A DNA stretch of 37,389 nucleotides from an uncultured Methylococcaceae bacterium (GCA_913056195.1 CAJXMF010000028.1:1-37389); one strand, 5' to 3'. Shown: positions 1 through 9,615, counted from the first letter of the stretch. Program-made: numbers and translations. The notes: generated from the sequence alone by a model not told the origin.

Positions 1-67
1 GTCCTGTTGCAGAAGCCTGATAAATCAACAGCCTATGCCCACAGAAGAATTTACGAAGAGTAGTTAC
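1..67 (+). repeat. 154-bp MITE-like element, copy A (right part, cut by window edge)
   Basis: This matches positions 88-154 of the 154-bp element that is intact at 14791, 16392 and 28293. It ends in the terminal repeat with two changes (ACGAAGAGTAGTTAC where other copies have ACGCTGAGTAGTTAC). The left part lies outside the window. It sits 15 bases beyond the stop codon of tkt, so it forms the 3' flank of that gene. Confidence 0.9.
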
Positions 68-82
68 AAAAATCATATAATT

Positions 83-2086
83 TTAGCGTTTTGATTGGAT
101 ACAGCTTTTCACAGCCTCGACAGCATGCTCTACCGTAATTCCAAAATGTTCAAACAACTTGTCAGCAGGGGCTGATTCGCCAAAGCGATCGATGCCGATG
201 ACTTGCCCTTGCAGGCCGACATAATTTTTCCAGAATCGGGTGATGCCCGCTTCAATGGCTACGCGGGCCCCGATATGCGGCGGTAATATCTTATCTTGAT
301 ACGCCTTATCCTGTGCATCAAAGTAGTCGCAGCTCGGCATTGAAACGACACGGGTCGGGATTTTCATTTGACTCAATTTTGCCGCCGCCTGCATGGCAAT
401 TTCCACTTCAGAGCCGGTGGCGATGATAATCGCTTTGGCAGGATTGGCGGGTTCTTTCAGAATATAAGCGCCCTGTTTAATGTCGTTGAGTTGTTGGGCA
501 TCTCTTGTCTGATGCGTCAATGTCTGGCGGGATAATACCAGAGCCGTCGGGCCATTTTGGCGTTCCAATGCCGCTTTCCAGGCAACGGCCGTTTCCGTTG
601 CATCACAAGGGCGCCAGACCGACATATTGGGGATCATGCGCAGGGTTGAGAGCTGCTCAACGGGTTGATGCGTTGGCCCGTCTTCGCCAAGACCGATGGA
701 GTCATGGGTAAACACATAGATACTGCGAATTTTCATCAATGCCGCCATGCGTAACGCGTTGCGGGCATATTCTGAAAACATCAGAAAGGTTCCTCCAAAT
801 GGAATAATACCACCATGACAGACCATGCCATTCATAATGGCGGCCATGCCGAATTCACGTACGCCATAATGGATATAATTACCGGCCGGGTCGTCGGTAA
901 TTTCCATTGACTCATCCCAGTCAGTCAGATTCGATGGCGTTAAATCAGCCGAGCCACCCATGATTTCAGGTAACAGTGGTGCATAGGCGTTCAGGCAGTT
1001 TTGTGAGGCCTTCCGGGTTGCGATGGATTCGGCTTGTTGTTGTGTCTGTTGAATAAAAGCCTGGCTGTGTTGCGCCCAATTATCGGGCAGGTCACCTTGA
1101 AATCGGCGCACAAATTCCTCGGCCAGATCGGGGTATTGTTGAGCGTAGTTCTTTAACTTATCCTGCCAGACTTGTTCCTGTTTGCTGCCTTTTTCCCGAG
1201 CATCCCATTTTTTGTAGATGGGTTCAGGGATTTCAAAAGCAGGATGCGGCCAATGCAGCAATTTTTTGGCTTTTTGTATTTCGTCTTCGCCCAATGGAGC
1301 CCCGTGGCAATGTGCCGTGCCTTGCTTGTTCGGAGAGCCATAGCCAATCGTCGTCCGGCAAACCAGTAATGACGGTTTATGCGTGACCGAGCGCGCTTCT
1401 TCAATTGCCGCGCGAATGGACTCGGGATCGTGACCGTTAACCCTGCGAATGACATGCCAGTCATAGGCATCAAAGCGTTTTACGGTATTATCGGTAAACC
1501 AGCCGCTGACCCGTCCATCAATAGAAATGCCATTGTCGTCATAAAACACGATCAATTTTCCCAGATGCAGCGTCCCGGCCAGAGAGCAGGCTTCATGGGA
1601 AACGCCTTCCATCAGGCAGCCATCGCCGGCAAATACATAGGTGTAATGGTCGATGAGGTTGATATCGTCACTATTGAATTGTTCGGCCATATTTTTTTCA
1701 GCGATAGCCATGCCGACGGCGTTGGCGAGTCCCTGTCCAAGTGGGCCGGTTGTGGTTTCTACGCCAGGCGTGATGCCAAATTCAGGATGGCCCGGCGTTT
1801 TTGAATGCAGTTGGCGAAAGTTTTTCAAATCATCAACGCTGACATCATAGCCGGTTAGATGCAGCAGCGAATACAACAGCATCGAGGCGTGACCATTCGA
1901 TAATACAAAGCGGTCACGATCAGGCCAGGCAGGATTATTTGGATTGTGGCATAGAAAATCATTCCATAGGACTTCGGCAATATCAGCCATGCCCATCGGT
2001 GCCCCGGGGTGGCCTGAATTCGCTTTTTGAACGGCATCCATGGATAAAGCACGAATAGCATTGGCTAGGTTACGGCGGCTTAGCAT
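83..2086 (-). CDS. tkt: Transketolase
   Basis: The 667-residue product is a full-length thiamine-diphosphate-dependent transketolase, which moves two-carbon units between sugar phosphates in the cytoplasm (non-oxidative pentose phosphate, Calvin or ribulose monophosphate pathways). Visible family features are the N-terminal [11 protein letters not shown] segment, [14 protein letters not shown], the diphosphate-binding [13 protein letters not shown], and the pyrimidine-domain [10 protein letters not shown] and [20 protein letters not shown] segments. The ATG is preceded by CAGGAG at a good distance. A terminator separates it from the upstream gene pyk and a consensus TATAAT lies just before it, so it probably has its own promoter. 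Family assignment is secure; which pathway it mainly serves is inference. Confidence 0.98.
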   Translation of the reverse strand: MLSRRNLANAIRALSMDAVQKANSGHPGAPMGMADIAEVLWNDFLCHNPNNPAWPDRDRFVLSNGHASMLLYSLLHLTGYDVSVDDLKNFRQLHSKTPGHPEFGITPGVETTTGPLGQGLANAVGMAIAEKNMAEQFNSDDINLIDHYTYVFAGDGCLMEGVSHEACSLAGTLHLGKLIVFYDDNGISIDGRVSGWFTDNTVKRFDAYDWHVIRRVNGHDPESIRAAIEEARSVTHKPSLLVCRTTIGYGSPNKQGTAHCHGAPLGEDEIQKAKKLLHWPHPAFEIPEPIYKKWDAREKGSKQEQVWQDKLKNYAQQYPDLAEEFVRRFQGDLPDNWAQHSQAFIQQTQQQAESIATRKASQNCLNAYAPLLPEIMGGSADLTPSNLTDWDESMEITDDPAGNYIHYGVREFGMAAIMNGMVCHGGIIPFGGTFLMFSEYARNALRMAALMKIRSIYVFTHDSIGLGEDGPTHQPVEQLSTLRMIPNMSVWRPCDATETAVAWKAALERQNGPTALVLSRQTLTHQTRDAQQLNDIKQGAYILKEPANPAKAIIIATGSEVEIAMQAAAKLSQMKIPTRVVSMPSCDYFDAQDKAYQDKILPPHIGARVAIEAGITRFWKNYVGLQGQVIGIDRFGESAPADKLFEHFGITVEHAVEAVKSCIQSKR

Positions 2087-2115
2087 TGTGATATCTCCTG
2101 ATTAATGACCGGTTT

Positions 2116-2144
2116 ATTATAACCAAAGCCGGGCGGGACAATAA
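2116..2144 (-). promoter_or_regulatory. Predicted sigma-70 promoter of tkt
   Basis: On the minus strand a perfect TATAAT (2116-2121) lies about 30 bases before the tkt start codon. A poor -35 match (TTATTG, 2139-2144) is 17 bases further upstream. The position after the pyk terminator and before the tkt ribosome-binding site supports it. The -35 is weak, so the call rests mainly on the -10 box. Confidence 0.5.
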
Positions 2145-2162
2145 CCGAAAAAATGGCAGCCA

Positions 2163-2200
2163 ATAAAAAACCAGACAACAGCGCATTGTTGTCTGGTTTT
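2163..2200 (-). terminator. Intrinsic terminator of pyk
   Basis: A perfect 14-bp stem (2167-2180 with 2187-2200) has a 6-base loop. Read on the minus strand it ends in a run of T. It begins about 20 bases after the pyk stop codon and separates pyk from tkt. Confidence 0.88.
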
Positions 2201-2218
2201 CAAAGCGGTGGCGATAGG

Positions 2219-3658
2219 CTAAGGCGTCAGACCTTCGCCAACAATCACAACTTTCATGGAGTTGGTACCACCTGCCTGGCCATCTAAATCGCCTTTGGTA
2301 ATGATGAATTGGTCGCCTTTTTTAGCTTGCCCGCGATCTTTGAGCTTATTGATAATGTTGCGGTTGATTTCAATTTTATCGACACTGCTAAATTGAAATG
2401 GAACCGGGAAAACACCGCGATAAATAGTGACGCGGTTGAGGGTATCTTCGTTTCGGCTAAAGGCAAAAATGGGAATGCCGGAGCTGATACGCGACATCCA
2501 TAAAGGTGTCGAGCCTGATTCTGTCAATGCCGCAATACCGGCAATATCAGTATGATTCGCCAGGTACATTGACGACATGGCAATGCCTTCATCGATACGT
2601 TCGAACATTTCATCAACACGGTGCGATGAGCTTCTGACGCTAGGCTGTTTTTCAGTTTCTTTACAGATTAGAGCCATTGCTTCCACGGTTTTAACCGGAT
2701 ATTTGCCAGAAGCTGTTTCAGCCGAGAGCATGACGGCATCGGTGCCATCGACAATCGCGTTAGCAACATCGAACACTTCGGCGCGTGTAGGAATCGGATT
2801 TTCAATCATGGATTCCATCATTTGCGTGGCCGTAATCACAAACCGTTTAAGCTGTCTTGAGCGGGTGATTAAATGTTTTTGTGCGGCCGGCAGGCGGGCA
2901 TCGCCAATTTCGACACCTAAGTCACCCCGTGCCACCATGATACCATCCGATGCTAAAATGATTTCATCGATTACTTCCATTGCTTCAGCGCGTTCGACTT
3001 TCGCGACGATGGCGGCGTTGCAGCCTTCGGCCTCAATCAGGCGACGGCCTTCTTCAAGGTCGGCGCCACTGCGCGGAAAGGAAATGGCGACAAAATCCGC
3101 CTGGATTTTACCGATGGTCTTGATATCTTCTTTGTCTTTTTCGGTGAGTGCTGCCGCAGACAGGCCGCCGCCTAAAAGATTGATACCTTTATTGTTGGAT
3201 AAGGTGCCGCCCACAAAGACCTTGCAATGGATACGCTTGCCATCGGTTTCGACAACATCCATCACAACGCGGCCATCATCCAATAATAGACGGCTGCCGG
3301 GTTTGACTTCTTCGGCTAAAGGTTTGTAAGTAATGCCGACCTGAGTTTCATCGCCATCATGTTCGCCGAGGTTGATGTCCAAATAGAAATCCTGACCTTC
3401 TTCCAGCCGGACTTTGGTGTTTTTAAAACGGGCGATGCGAATTTTTGGCCCTTGCAGGTCACACAAAATACCGACGCGACGACCGGTTTTTTTGCTTATC
3501 TCGCGGATTTTGTTAGCGCGATCGATATGGTCTTGAGCCGAGCCATGGGAAAAGTTCATACGCACAACATCAACACCTGCGGCAAATAAACCTTCGAGTA
3601 CGCCAGGTTTATCCGTAGCAGGGCCTAATGTGGCCAGAATTTTAGTTCTTCGTAGCAT
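2219..3658 (-). CDS. pyk: Pyruvate kinase
   Basis: The 479-residue product converts phosphoenolpyruvate and ADP to pyruvate and ATP in the cytoplasm, the last step of glycolysis. It starts in the usual family way (RRTKILATLGPAT), followed by VVRMNFSHG, the ligand segment CDLQGPKIR, the B domain, MVARGDLGVEI and the substrate/potassium region ATQMMESMIENPIPTRAE, then DAVMLSAETASGKYP and a C-terminal domain. Length is normal for bacterial enzymes. No clear ribosome-binding site precedes the ATG, which is unusual for so strongly conserved a gene. It lies 98 bases after gap in the same direction and is closed by a strong terminator, so gap-pyk may be co-transcribed. Confidence 0.97.
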   Translation of the reverse strand: MLRRTKILATLGPATDKPGVLEGLFAAGVDVVRMNFSHGSAQDHIDRANKIREISKKTGRRVGILCDLQGPKIRIARFKNTKVRLEEGQDFYLDINLGEHDGDETQVGITYKPLAEEVKPGSRLLLDDGRVVMDVVETDGKRIHCKVFVGGTLSNNKGINLLGGGLSAAALTEKDKEDIKTIGKIQADFVAISFPRSGADLEEGRRLIEAEGCNAAIVAKVERAEAMEVIDEIILASDGIMVARGDLGVEIGDARLPAAQKHLITRSRQLKRFVITATQMMESMIENPIPTRAEVFDVANAIVDGTDAVMLSAETASGKYPVKTVEAMALICKETEKQPSVRSSSHRVDEMFERIDEGIAMSSMYLANHTDIAGIAALTESGSTPLWMSRISSGIPIFAFSRNEDTLNRVTIYRGVFPVPFQFSSVDKIEINRNIINKLKDRGQAKKGDQFIITKGDLDGQAGGTNSMKVVIVGEGLTP

Positions 3659-3756
3659 AATTTTTTAAGTTTTCAGACTATCGTGAATGCCATTGCATGG
3701 CGACAGGGAATATTTATGAATGTCACGTCCCTGTGACTTTGGGGAGCATCTAAGAC

Positions 3757-4770
3757 TTATTTTGCATTCATTAATGCAATCGTTGTATCCAGCATACGGT
3801 TTGAGAAGCCCCATTCGTTATCATACCAGGACAGAACTTTAACCAGTGTGCCATCAATGACTTTAGTCAATGATTTATCGTAGGTTGAAGACGCTGGATT
3901 ATGATTGAAATCAATGGAAACCAGTGGTTTTTCATTGATATCCAGAATGCCTTTCAGAGGGCCTTCAGAAGCCGCTGTCAGAATCTCATCAATTTCTTCT
4001 TTTGTGGTCTCGCGGTTAGCGGTGAATGTCAGATCCACAATAGAGACGTTGATAGTCGGTACGCGAACAGCAAAACCATCCAGTTTGCCCGCCAGATCAG
4101 GGAGTACCAGGCCAACGGCAGCCGCAGCACCCGTTTTGGTTGGGATCATCGATTGTGTGGCAGAACGGGCGCGACGCAAATCTGAGTGATAAACATCAGT
4201 CAAAACCTGGTCGTTAGTATAAGAGTGAATGGTGGTCATCAAGCCATGCTTGATACCGATAGTATCTTTTAAGGGTTGAACCAGCGGCGCCAGACAGTTC
4301 GTTGTGCACGATGCATTTGAAATAATGGTATCGCTGGCTTTTAAGGTGTTGTGGTTGACGCCATAGACGATAGTCGCATCTACATCGCTGCCGCCGGGTG
4401 CCGAAATAACGACTTTTTTAGCGCCGGCATCCAGGTGAGCCGAAGCTTTTGCCTTGCTGGCGAAAAAACCGGTACATTCATGAACAACATCGACGCCTAA
4501 TTCAGCCCATGGCAATTTTGATGGATCTCTTTCAGCCAAAACCTTGATTCTGTCGCCGTTGATAATCAGATCGCCGCCATCGACAGAAACTTCGCCCGGG
4601 AATTTACCGTGGGCTGAATCGTACTGAGTCAAGTGCGCATTGGTATTGGCGTCGCCCAGGTCATTGATTGCAACAACTTGAATTTCATCATTACGACCAG
4701 CTTCGTAGAGCGCGCGAACGATGTTACGTCCAATACGGCCATAGCCATTGATTGCAACTTTAATTGCCAT
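3757..4770 (-). CDS. gap: Glyceraldehyde-3-phosphate dehydrogenase, type I
   Basis: The 337-residue product oxidises glyceraldehyde 3-phosphate to 1,3-bisphosphoglycerate using a nicotinamide cofactor. The Rossmann motif NGYGRIGRN is at the N-terminus, Asp in AINDLG suggests NAD rather than NADP, and the catalytic Cys is in [12 protein letters not shown]. The frame stays open for 17 codons upstream (to 4821), but the ATG at 4770 matches the family start and is preceded by CGGAGAAA, so I place the start there. The gene runs towards pyk. No phosphoglycerate kinase or aldolase gene lies between them. A plausible promoter lies at 4835-4863. Confidence 0.98.
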   Translation of the reverse strand: MAIKVAINGYGRIGRNIVRALYEAGRNDEIQVVAINDLGDANTNAHLTQYDSAHGKFPGEVSVDGGDLIINGDRIKVLAERDPSKLPWAELGVDVVHECTGFFASKAKASAHLDAGAKKVVISAPGGSDVDATIVYGVNHNTLKASDTIISNASCTTNCLAPLVQPLKDTIGIKHGLMTTIHSYTNDQVLTDVYHSDLRRARSATQSMIPTKTGAAAAVGLVLPDLAGKLDGFAVRVPTINVSIVDLTFTANRETTKEEIDEILTAASEGPLKGILDINEKPLVSIDFNHNPASSTYDKSLTKVIDGTLVKVLSWYDNEWGFSNRMLDTTIALMNAK

Positions 4771-4834
4771 AGAGTGTTTCTCCGGATGTGAGTGTGAAGG
4801 AAAAGAATGCCTACAAGACATAAAAATCTTTCTA

Positions 4835-4863
4835 ATAATAGCAAAAATATAATAAAGCGTCTA
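4835..4863 (-). promoter_or_regulatory. Predicted sigma-70 promoter of gap
   Basis: On the minus strand TAGACG (4858-4863) and TATTAT (4835-4840) are separated by exactly 17 bases. They match the consensus at 4 of 6 and 5 of 6 positions. They would give a leader of about 60 bases before the ATG at 4770. The surrounding DNA is AT-rich, so a chance match is possible. Confidence 0.42.
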
Positions 4864-4995
4864 TTGTGCGGCGTATATATGCACATCTTATGATAAAAGT
4901 GTGAACGCATTACGTTGATATTGAATTTTGGCTTGCCAGAAAAAGCTGATTTGACATAGCATGCATATCTTATTTGCGATTGAAAGAGGGATATG

Positions 4996-6078
4996 ATGAA
5001 ACGGCGTGATTTTATTCGTAAGGCGGGGGCAACATTGGCAACGGGAGCGGCTGCCGTAGGTGTGCCAGGTATGGCTCAGGCCAAGGCGGAATTTAACTGG
5101 AAGATGGTCACTGCCTGGCCAAAAAATTTCCCGGGACTCGGTACGGGCGCTAATTTATTGGCCAAAACGATTACCGAAATGAGTGGTGGGCGCATAAAAG
5201 TCAAAGTTTATGGCGCCAGAGAATTAGTGCCGGCTTTCGAGGTGTATGATACGGTTTCCAGTGGTACGGCTGAAATGGGACATTCAGGGGCGTATTACTG
5301 GAAAGGGAAGTCGGAAGCCGCGCAGTTTTTTTCAGCCGTCCCGTTTGGATTGACCGCGCAGGAAATGAATGCCTGGTTGTATTATGGCGGCGGTCTGGCG
5401 CTTTGGCGCGAGCTGTATCAACCGTTTGGCATCATTCCAGTGCCGGCAGGGAATTCCGGAGTACAAATGGCCGGTTGGTTCAATAAGCAAATCAATACGG
5501 TAGATGACCTGAAAGGCCTGAAAATGCGCATTCCCGGGCTCGGTGGCGAAGTGTTAAGGCGGGCCGGTGGCATAACCGTTAATATGCCTGGTGGCGAATT
5601 GTTTACCTCCTTGCAATCTGGCGCATTGGATGCGACCGAGTGGGTGGGGCCCTACAATGATTTAGCCTTTGGATTTTATAAAGTTGCGAAATATTATTAT
5701 TATCCGGGCTGGCATGAGCCAGGCTCAACCATGGAAGCGCTGATTAATGAAAAAGCATTTAATGCGTTACCAAAAGATTTACAGCAGATTGTGCTAACGG
5801 CGTGTAAGGCGGCCAATATGGATATGCTTTCGGAATATTCCGCACGCAATAACCAGGCTTTAGAAACCTTGGTGAACAAGCATAAGGTCAACGTATTGCC
5901 GTTGCCTGATGAGGTTTTGAAAACGCTGAAACAGTTATCGGAACAGGTAGTTAAGGCGCTGGCCGATAAAGACCCTAAATCCCGTAAAATTTATGCATCG
6001 ATTAGTGGCTTTCGTGAGCAAGTGATGAAATGGGATGCGATTTCAGAACAGGCCTTTATGCGGGCCCGTTCATTGTAA
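4996..6078 (+). CDS. TRAP transporter solute-binding protein, DctP/TakP type, Tat-exported
   Basis: The 360-residue product is a periplasmic binding protein of the DctP family, probably for an organic acid such as a 2-oxoacid or lactate (inference from similarity to TakP-type proteins). The N-terminus has a twin-arginine signal (KRRDFIRKAG, then a hydrophobic stretch, cleavage near GMAQA). The mature protein shows typical segments: TAWPKNFPGLGTGANLLAK, SGGRIKVKVYGARELVPAFE, LKGLKMRIPGLGGEVLRR and LQSGALDATEWVGPYND. Two ATGs occur in tandem; the second (4996) is five bases after GAGGG and fits better than 4993. No DctQ or DctM membrane subunit is nearby, so it is an orphan here. A perfect TTGACA at 4951-4956 lies upstream but lacks a good -10 box. 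Confidence 0.9.
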   Translation: MKRRDFIRKAGATLATGAAAVGVPGMAQAKAEFNWKMVTAWPKNFPGLGTGANLLAKTITEMSGGRIKVKVYGARELVPAFEVYDTVSSGTAEMGHSGAYYWKGKSEAAQFFSAVPFGLTAQEMNAWLYYGGGLALWRELYQPFGIIPVPAGNSGVQMAGWFNKQINTVDDLKGLKMRIPGLGGEVLRRAGGITVNMPGGELFTSLQSGALDATEWVGPYNDLAFGFYKVAKYYYYPGWHEPGSTMEALINEKAFNALPKDLQQIVLTACKAANMDMLSEYSARNNQALETLVNKHKVNVLPLPDEVLKTLKQLSEQVVKALADKDPKSRKIYASISGFREQVMKWDAISEQAFMRARSL

Positions 6079-6087
6079 GTTTGGGAT

Positions 6088-6477
6088 TTAGTCAGTACGG
6101 CCGCTTGTTTGACTGATCTGAACAGGGTCAGGCTGGCAAGCATCTTTCACGCATTCAAATAATAAGCTATCTAATGCCTGTTCGGGTAATGGGCCGACAA
6201 ATTCGATGCCAAAGTGGTTGTTCTGGCCGTGCTGGAGTCTGCCGGAAATCGTAATCGGGATTTTGGAGCCCGGTAAAACCAGCTTGATTTTGATTTTGCA
6301 CTGATTCAGGTCTTTATGTTGTTCATGATTGAGGCAGACTTTGATGCCACGGTAGCTGATGTCCAATACCTTGCCGCTTAAGGTTAGATATTGGTGGGTT
6401 TCGGGGCATTCGAGGGTAATGTTGGCAGACAGGTGGTCGGGTTCGACGCGGGTGTAGAGGCGTTTTTCTGTTTTCAT
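6088..6477 (-). CDS. PilZ-domain protein (predicted cyclic-di-GMP receptor)
   Basis: The 129-residue product is a single PilZ domain. Both halves of the cyclic-di-GMP binding signature are present: RLYTR (RxxxR) at residues 5-9 and DISYRG (DxSxxG) about 45 residues later. The frame is open up to 6621, but the ATG at 6477 overlaps the cyaA stop as ATGA and has CAGGA upstream; the extra sequence is just the cyaA coding region in another frame. The overlap implies translational coupling to adenylate cyclase. The gene ends 9 bases from the convergent TRAP binding-protein gene. The output of the domain is not visible from sequence. Confidence 0.9.
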   Translation of the reverse strand: MKTEKRLYTRVEPDHLSANITLECPETHQYLTLSGKVLDISYRGIKVCLNHEQHKDLNQCKIKIKLVLPGSKIPITISGRLQHGQNNHFGIEFVGPLPEQALDSLLFECVKDACQPDPVQISQTSGRTD

Positions 6478-9308
6478 GCTGAATCCTGATTTTCGAAATC
6501 GGGTGAGATTAGGTGTTCGATCGTGTGTTTGTAATTTAGATAATGACTGGTTTGCAGTTGTTTTTCTGTCGCGGCACCTAAGAGCTGGCAGGGCACGTCC
6601 ATGCCGGTGATAAAACAGCAATAATGCGAATCACTCTTGCGGAAGTTTAGGATAAAATCGCGTGTTTGTTTAAAAATATCGGCACTGGATGGCTGGGAAA
6701 ACGCTTCGCCGTTGCAATAAATAGTGAGGTATTGACCATCATCCGATGCGCTTACCCGAATACTGAGGTCGGTAAAACTGGCTGCAGTGGGTTCTGGTAA
6801 AGGATGACAGGACATTACACCTGCCGAATTTTGCTGTAATTCAAAGAAACGGATGTTAATGTTCTCCGGCAATTTGGCTTGCTCAAACAGGTTTGATAAA
6901 AACAACTGCAAATGATTCAAAATATGTGCGACCTGATTATCAGCGTAATGGCAATGAAAAAAAGTCGCCCGCTCATCGACACTATAAATATCGGTTTTTT
7001 GTTCAAGCTGGCGATAGAAAACCTGAACGGTATCCGGCTGACTGTGCTGATATAACAATGGGATCACGGTTTCCTGCAGGACATAAGGGTCGAAATGGGT
7101 TTGGATAAAATGAGTCTGGTAAGCGTTCAGTTGTTGAAATAATGCCGCTTCATTTTCCAGATAATCAATCTTCAAGCCATCGCCCTTATTATGTAGCTGA
7201 TAATAATTCGGGCCGATGGCAATAAAATATCGCCAATGCCTGGATTCATGTTGCAGTGTACGCACTTGTTTGATGACTTGGTCAATCCGCGTTTGAATGC
7301 TGCGGCCACGTAATGGCGTCAGGCAGGAAATGTGCAGATTGTCAGGGTTAGAAGGCGCTACGCTATTATTGAAAAAATCAAGCAGGCATTCAAACAAACC
7401 ATCAATGCGCGTATGTCGGGAACAGCGAATTTCACCCCAGCGTGTGATGATGATTCGGTCGGTGGTGCGAATGAAGTGCGATCGTTGCAGGCCGTAACTG
7501 AGTGGATCCGAGCGTGGGCTGATCAACAGATTGGGATTGCTGTCATCCTGATCCAACGGTTGGCCCAGATTGATGAATAATAAAACCGCCTGGCAGCGAT
7601 TGTCCAATGCAAATCGCTCCAAAGTATCCGCTTGTTGCAGATAGGGTGACAGAAATTGGTGGATCTGAGACAAGGCGCGCTGGGTGTCCGTTGTGCTTAA
7701 CGACAGGCTGTCACTTTTTGTATGGACTCTGAGCTGAGGATGATACAGGTCATTGGCGATGATCCAGCATAAGGCTTCGATGAAGCTATGACAGGTTTTA
7801 ATGGCTTGACTGGATTCAGTGATCTCGGAAATGGGGTCCGTGTAAATTTGCCATTGTGATGCGATAATGTCATTTTCAATTAAACTTAATTGCAACGCCT
7901 TGCTGCGCACAGAATAACGGGTGGTCAACAGACTGACCTTGCCGGGGCGTTGCTCCAGACAACTATGCAGTTTGCGGGCGATCAGCTTTAAATCCTGATT
8001 ATGTCTGCGGTTGGGTTGGCTGTATCGACTGGCGAAACGTGAAATCATCTGTAAACATTGCTTGAGCTGGTCGCGGATGATGTCATGCTCGGTGACGGCT
8101 TTGTGAATATCCCAGTGTTTTTTTTGGCCTAATCGTTCGAGTTCCCCATCTGGCCAGCCCCATTGTCGTGCAATGCCCTGTAAATAGTCCTGGCGCATTT
8201 GGCGGTCAGCCGCCGGTAACTGGTTAGGCGCTGAGCCCATGATTTTCAGATAAAAACATGCGCGCGCCAAGGCAAGGCGTTTTTGGGAGCGCACCAGCCT
8301 CAGGTAGTTTTCGACTTTCTGATAGACCAGAAAATACGGGTCTAATGCGTCAAAGTCCATATCGCCGGCATAGACATAGTGTTTGATCTGATTCGCCAGC
8401 CAACCGGTGTCGGGGTATTCACTGGCGTAAGCTTCCATTAAAAATAATTTCAATAATGATTTATACGGTGACTTCAGTGATTTATAAATATGCCACAGGG
8501 TGGCGCTGATAAACTCCTCGGCGGGGACCTTGTCCAGGCCACCAAAATCAATAATATCCTGATTGGAAATAAAGCGATTACCCAGCAGGTGATTGATATA
8601 TTCAGTATAGTGCGCGTCCTGCTCTGGCGGCACCAGCCACCAGGCCGGCGCTTTGCCAGCGACATAAATAGCCGTGCGGTAAAATTCTTCCAGGAGTAAA
8701 TAATGCTGGGTATCGCCACTGCTCTCAGATGAAATCGGGATATGTTGGCCTTGTCTAAATTGCACCGCATCCATCAAAAAGAAATGGACTTCCAGATCCA
8801 GGTGCTCTGCCCAGGCTTCAACTGCAGAAGCCTTTTTTTGCAGATTTTCCAGTTGCTTTGCGTTCAGTGTGCTGTCATGGCACAGCCAAATGTCGATATC
8901 GCTGCTTTTGGAAAACGCTATGCTGCCGACGCTGCCCATTAGAAAAATACCCTCGATAGCGTATTGGATCAGCGCTTTACGGCGATAACGAAAATTCCTG
9001 AAATGTTTTCGACAGGCTTGTAAGGCAACGGGGCCGGGTTTGAAGTCTAGAATGCCGTGAGGAGTTTCAGGATCATAAAAGCCGGGGAGAGCGGCATGGT
9101 TCTGATGAAAAATCAACGCCAGAATATCCAGAAAAACCTGCTGTCTGGGCAACAGGAATTGCTGAATATGTTGCAATCGCGACTGGTGCAGGACTTTGAA
9201 ACGGCTGATGACTTGATGTAAGTTCTTACGGTCGATTTCTTCGCCGGGGGCGCCGAGCTTGATGGGCGTAAACTGTTTTTTTAACACGGTATCCGCTGAT
9301 GATTTCAA
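6474..9308 (-). CDS. cyaA: Adenylate cyclase, class I
   Basis: The 944-residue product makes cAMP from ATP. The N-terminal catalytic domain carries the nucleotidyltransferase signature MGSVGSIAFSKSSDIDIW (about residues 125-141), with Ser136, Asp137, Asp139 and Trp141 in the places expected for class I cyclases. It is followed by the long class I C-terminal region. It is about 100 residues longer than the E. coli enzyme. The reading frame has no good ATG: the start given is TTG at 9308 without a clear ribosome-binding site, and GTG seven codons later is an alternative; a weak start is also known for E. coli cyaA. It follows the DUF2835 gene by 44 bases and overlaps the PilZ gene by four. No Crp gene is in the window. 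Confidence 0.93.
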   Translation of the reverse strand: MKSSADTVLKKQFTPIKLGAPGEEIDRKNLHQVISRFKVLHQSRLQHIQQFLLPRQQVFLDILALIFHQNHAALPGFYDPETPHGILDFKPGPVALQACRKHFRNFRYRRKALIQYAIEGIFLMGSVGSIAFSKSSDIDIWLCHDSTLNAKQLENLQKKASAVEAWAEHLDLEVHFFLMDAVQFRQGQHIPISSESSGDTQHYLLLEEFYRTAIYVAGKAPAWWLVPPEQDAHYTEYINHLLGNRFISNQDIIDFGGLDKVPAEEFISATLWHIYKSLKSPYKSLLKLFLMEAYASEYPDTGWLANQIKHYVYAGDMDFDALDPYFLVYQKVENYLRLVRSQKRLALARACFYLKIMGSAPNQLPAADRQMRQDYLQGIARQWGWPDGELERLGQKKHWDIHKAVTEHDIIRDQLKQCLQMISRFASRYSQPNRRHNQDLKLIARKLHSCLEQRPGKVSLLTTRYSVRSKALQLSLIENDIIASQWQIYTDPISEITESSQAIKTCHSFIEALCWIIANDLYHPQLRVHTKSDSLSLSTTDTQRALSQIHQFLSPYLQQADTLERFALDNRCQAVLLFINLGQPLDQDDSNPNLLISPRSDPLSYGLQRSHFIRTTDRIIITRWGEIRCSRHTRIDGLFECLLDFFNNSVAPSNPDNLHISCLTPLRGRSIQTRIDQVIKQVRTLQHESRHWRYFIAIGPNYYQLHNKGDGLKIDYLENEAALFQQLNAYQTHFIQTHFDPYVLQETVIPLLYQHSQPDTVQVFYRQLEQKTDIYSVDERATFFHCHYADNQVAHILNHLQLFLSNLFEQAKLPENINIRFFELQQNSAGVMSCHPLPEPTAASFTDLSIRVSASDDGQYLTIYCNGEAFSQPSSADIFKQTRDFILNFRKSDSHYCCFITGMDVPCQLLGAATEKQLQTSHYLNYKHTIEHLISPDFENQDSA

Positions 9309-9352
9309 GAATGTATCAAAGTATAGATTAGGTCTTTGATACTGTGCAGCGG

Positions 9353-9577
9353 TCAGGAGATTTTTTTGAGGGCGACAAATTTATTTTCTGCAGTGAGGGT
9401 CATTTCAAACAAGCCGTTGATACCGTCCCGGGTCAAAAAGGGTTGAGCATTACGGGCAGGAAAATCAATGATACGACCGTCCAGCGTTTTGGTGCGTATC
9501 GACGAATGCGTGCCTCGATAAACGCTCAAAAACTGCTCATAAGGGATATGCAAATAGAAACGAAATGATTTTTGCAT
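9353..9577 (-). CDS. DUF2835 family protein
   Basis: The 74-residue product matches the small DUF2835 family, of unknown function and typical of gammaproteobacteria. The visible pattern is an N-terminal FRFYLHIPYEQFLSVYRGT, a central LDGRIIDFPA, then QPFLTRDGINGLFEM and a short tail. A TTG codon precedes the ATG, but ATG at 9577 is the natural start. No ribosome-binding site is seen; instead the T-run of a strong hairpin ends only ten bases upstream. It lies directly before cyaA in the same direction and is probably co-transcribed with cyaA and the PilZ gene. Confidence 0.85.
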   Translation of the reverse strand: MQKSFRFYLHIPYEQFLSVYRGTHSSIRTKTLDGRIIDFPARNAQPFLTRDGINGLFEMTLTAENKFVALKKIS

Positions 9578-9586
9578 CAAAGGGAA

Positions 9587-9613
9587 ATAAAAAAAGCCGG
9601 CCGGAAGGCCGGC
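9587..9613 (-). terminator. Intrinsic terminator or leader attenuator between htpX and DUF2835-cyaA
   Basis: A perfect GC-only 7-bp stem (9596-9602 with 9607-9613) has a 4-base loop. On the minus strand it is followed by seven T. It is read in the direction htpX to cyaA. It could be the htpX terminator, pushed away from the gene by the 9616-9779 element, or an attenuator if the cyaA-operon promoter lies upstream of it. Confidence 0.88.
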
Positions 9614-9615
9614 AG

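Noticed and set aside
2577-3329. 250-codon open frame on the plus strand
   Set aside because: It is antisense to pyk, with Ser/Arg/Pro-rich composition typical of a shadow frame; pyk is unmistakable.
4951-4979. Perfect TTGACA as promoter of the TRAP binding-protein gene
   Set aside because: No acceptable -10 box at 16-18 bases; the best candidates are at 14 bases or are poor, so I did not list it as a promoter.
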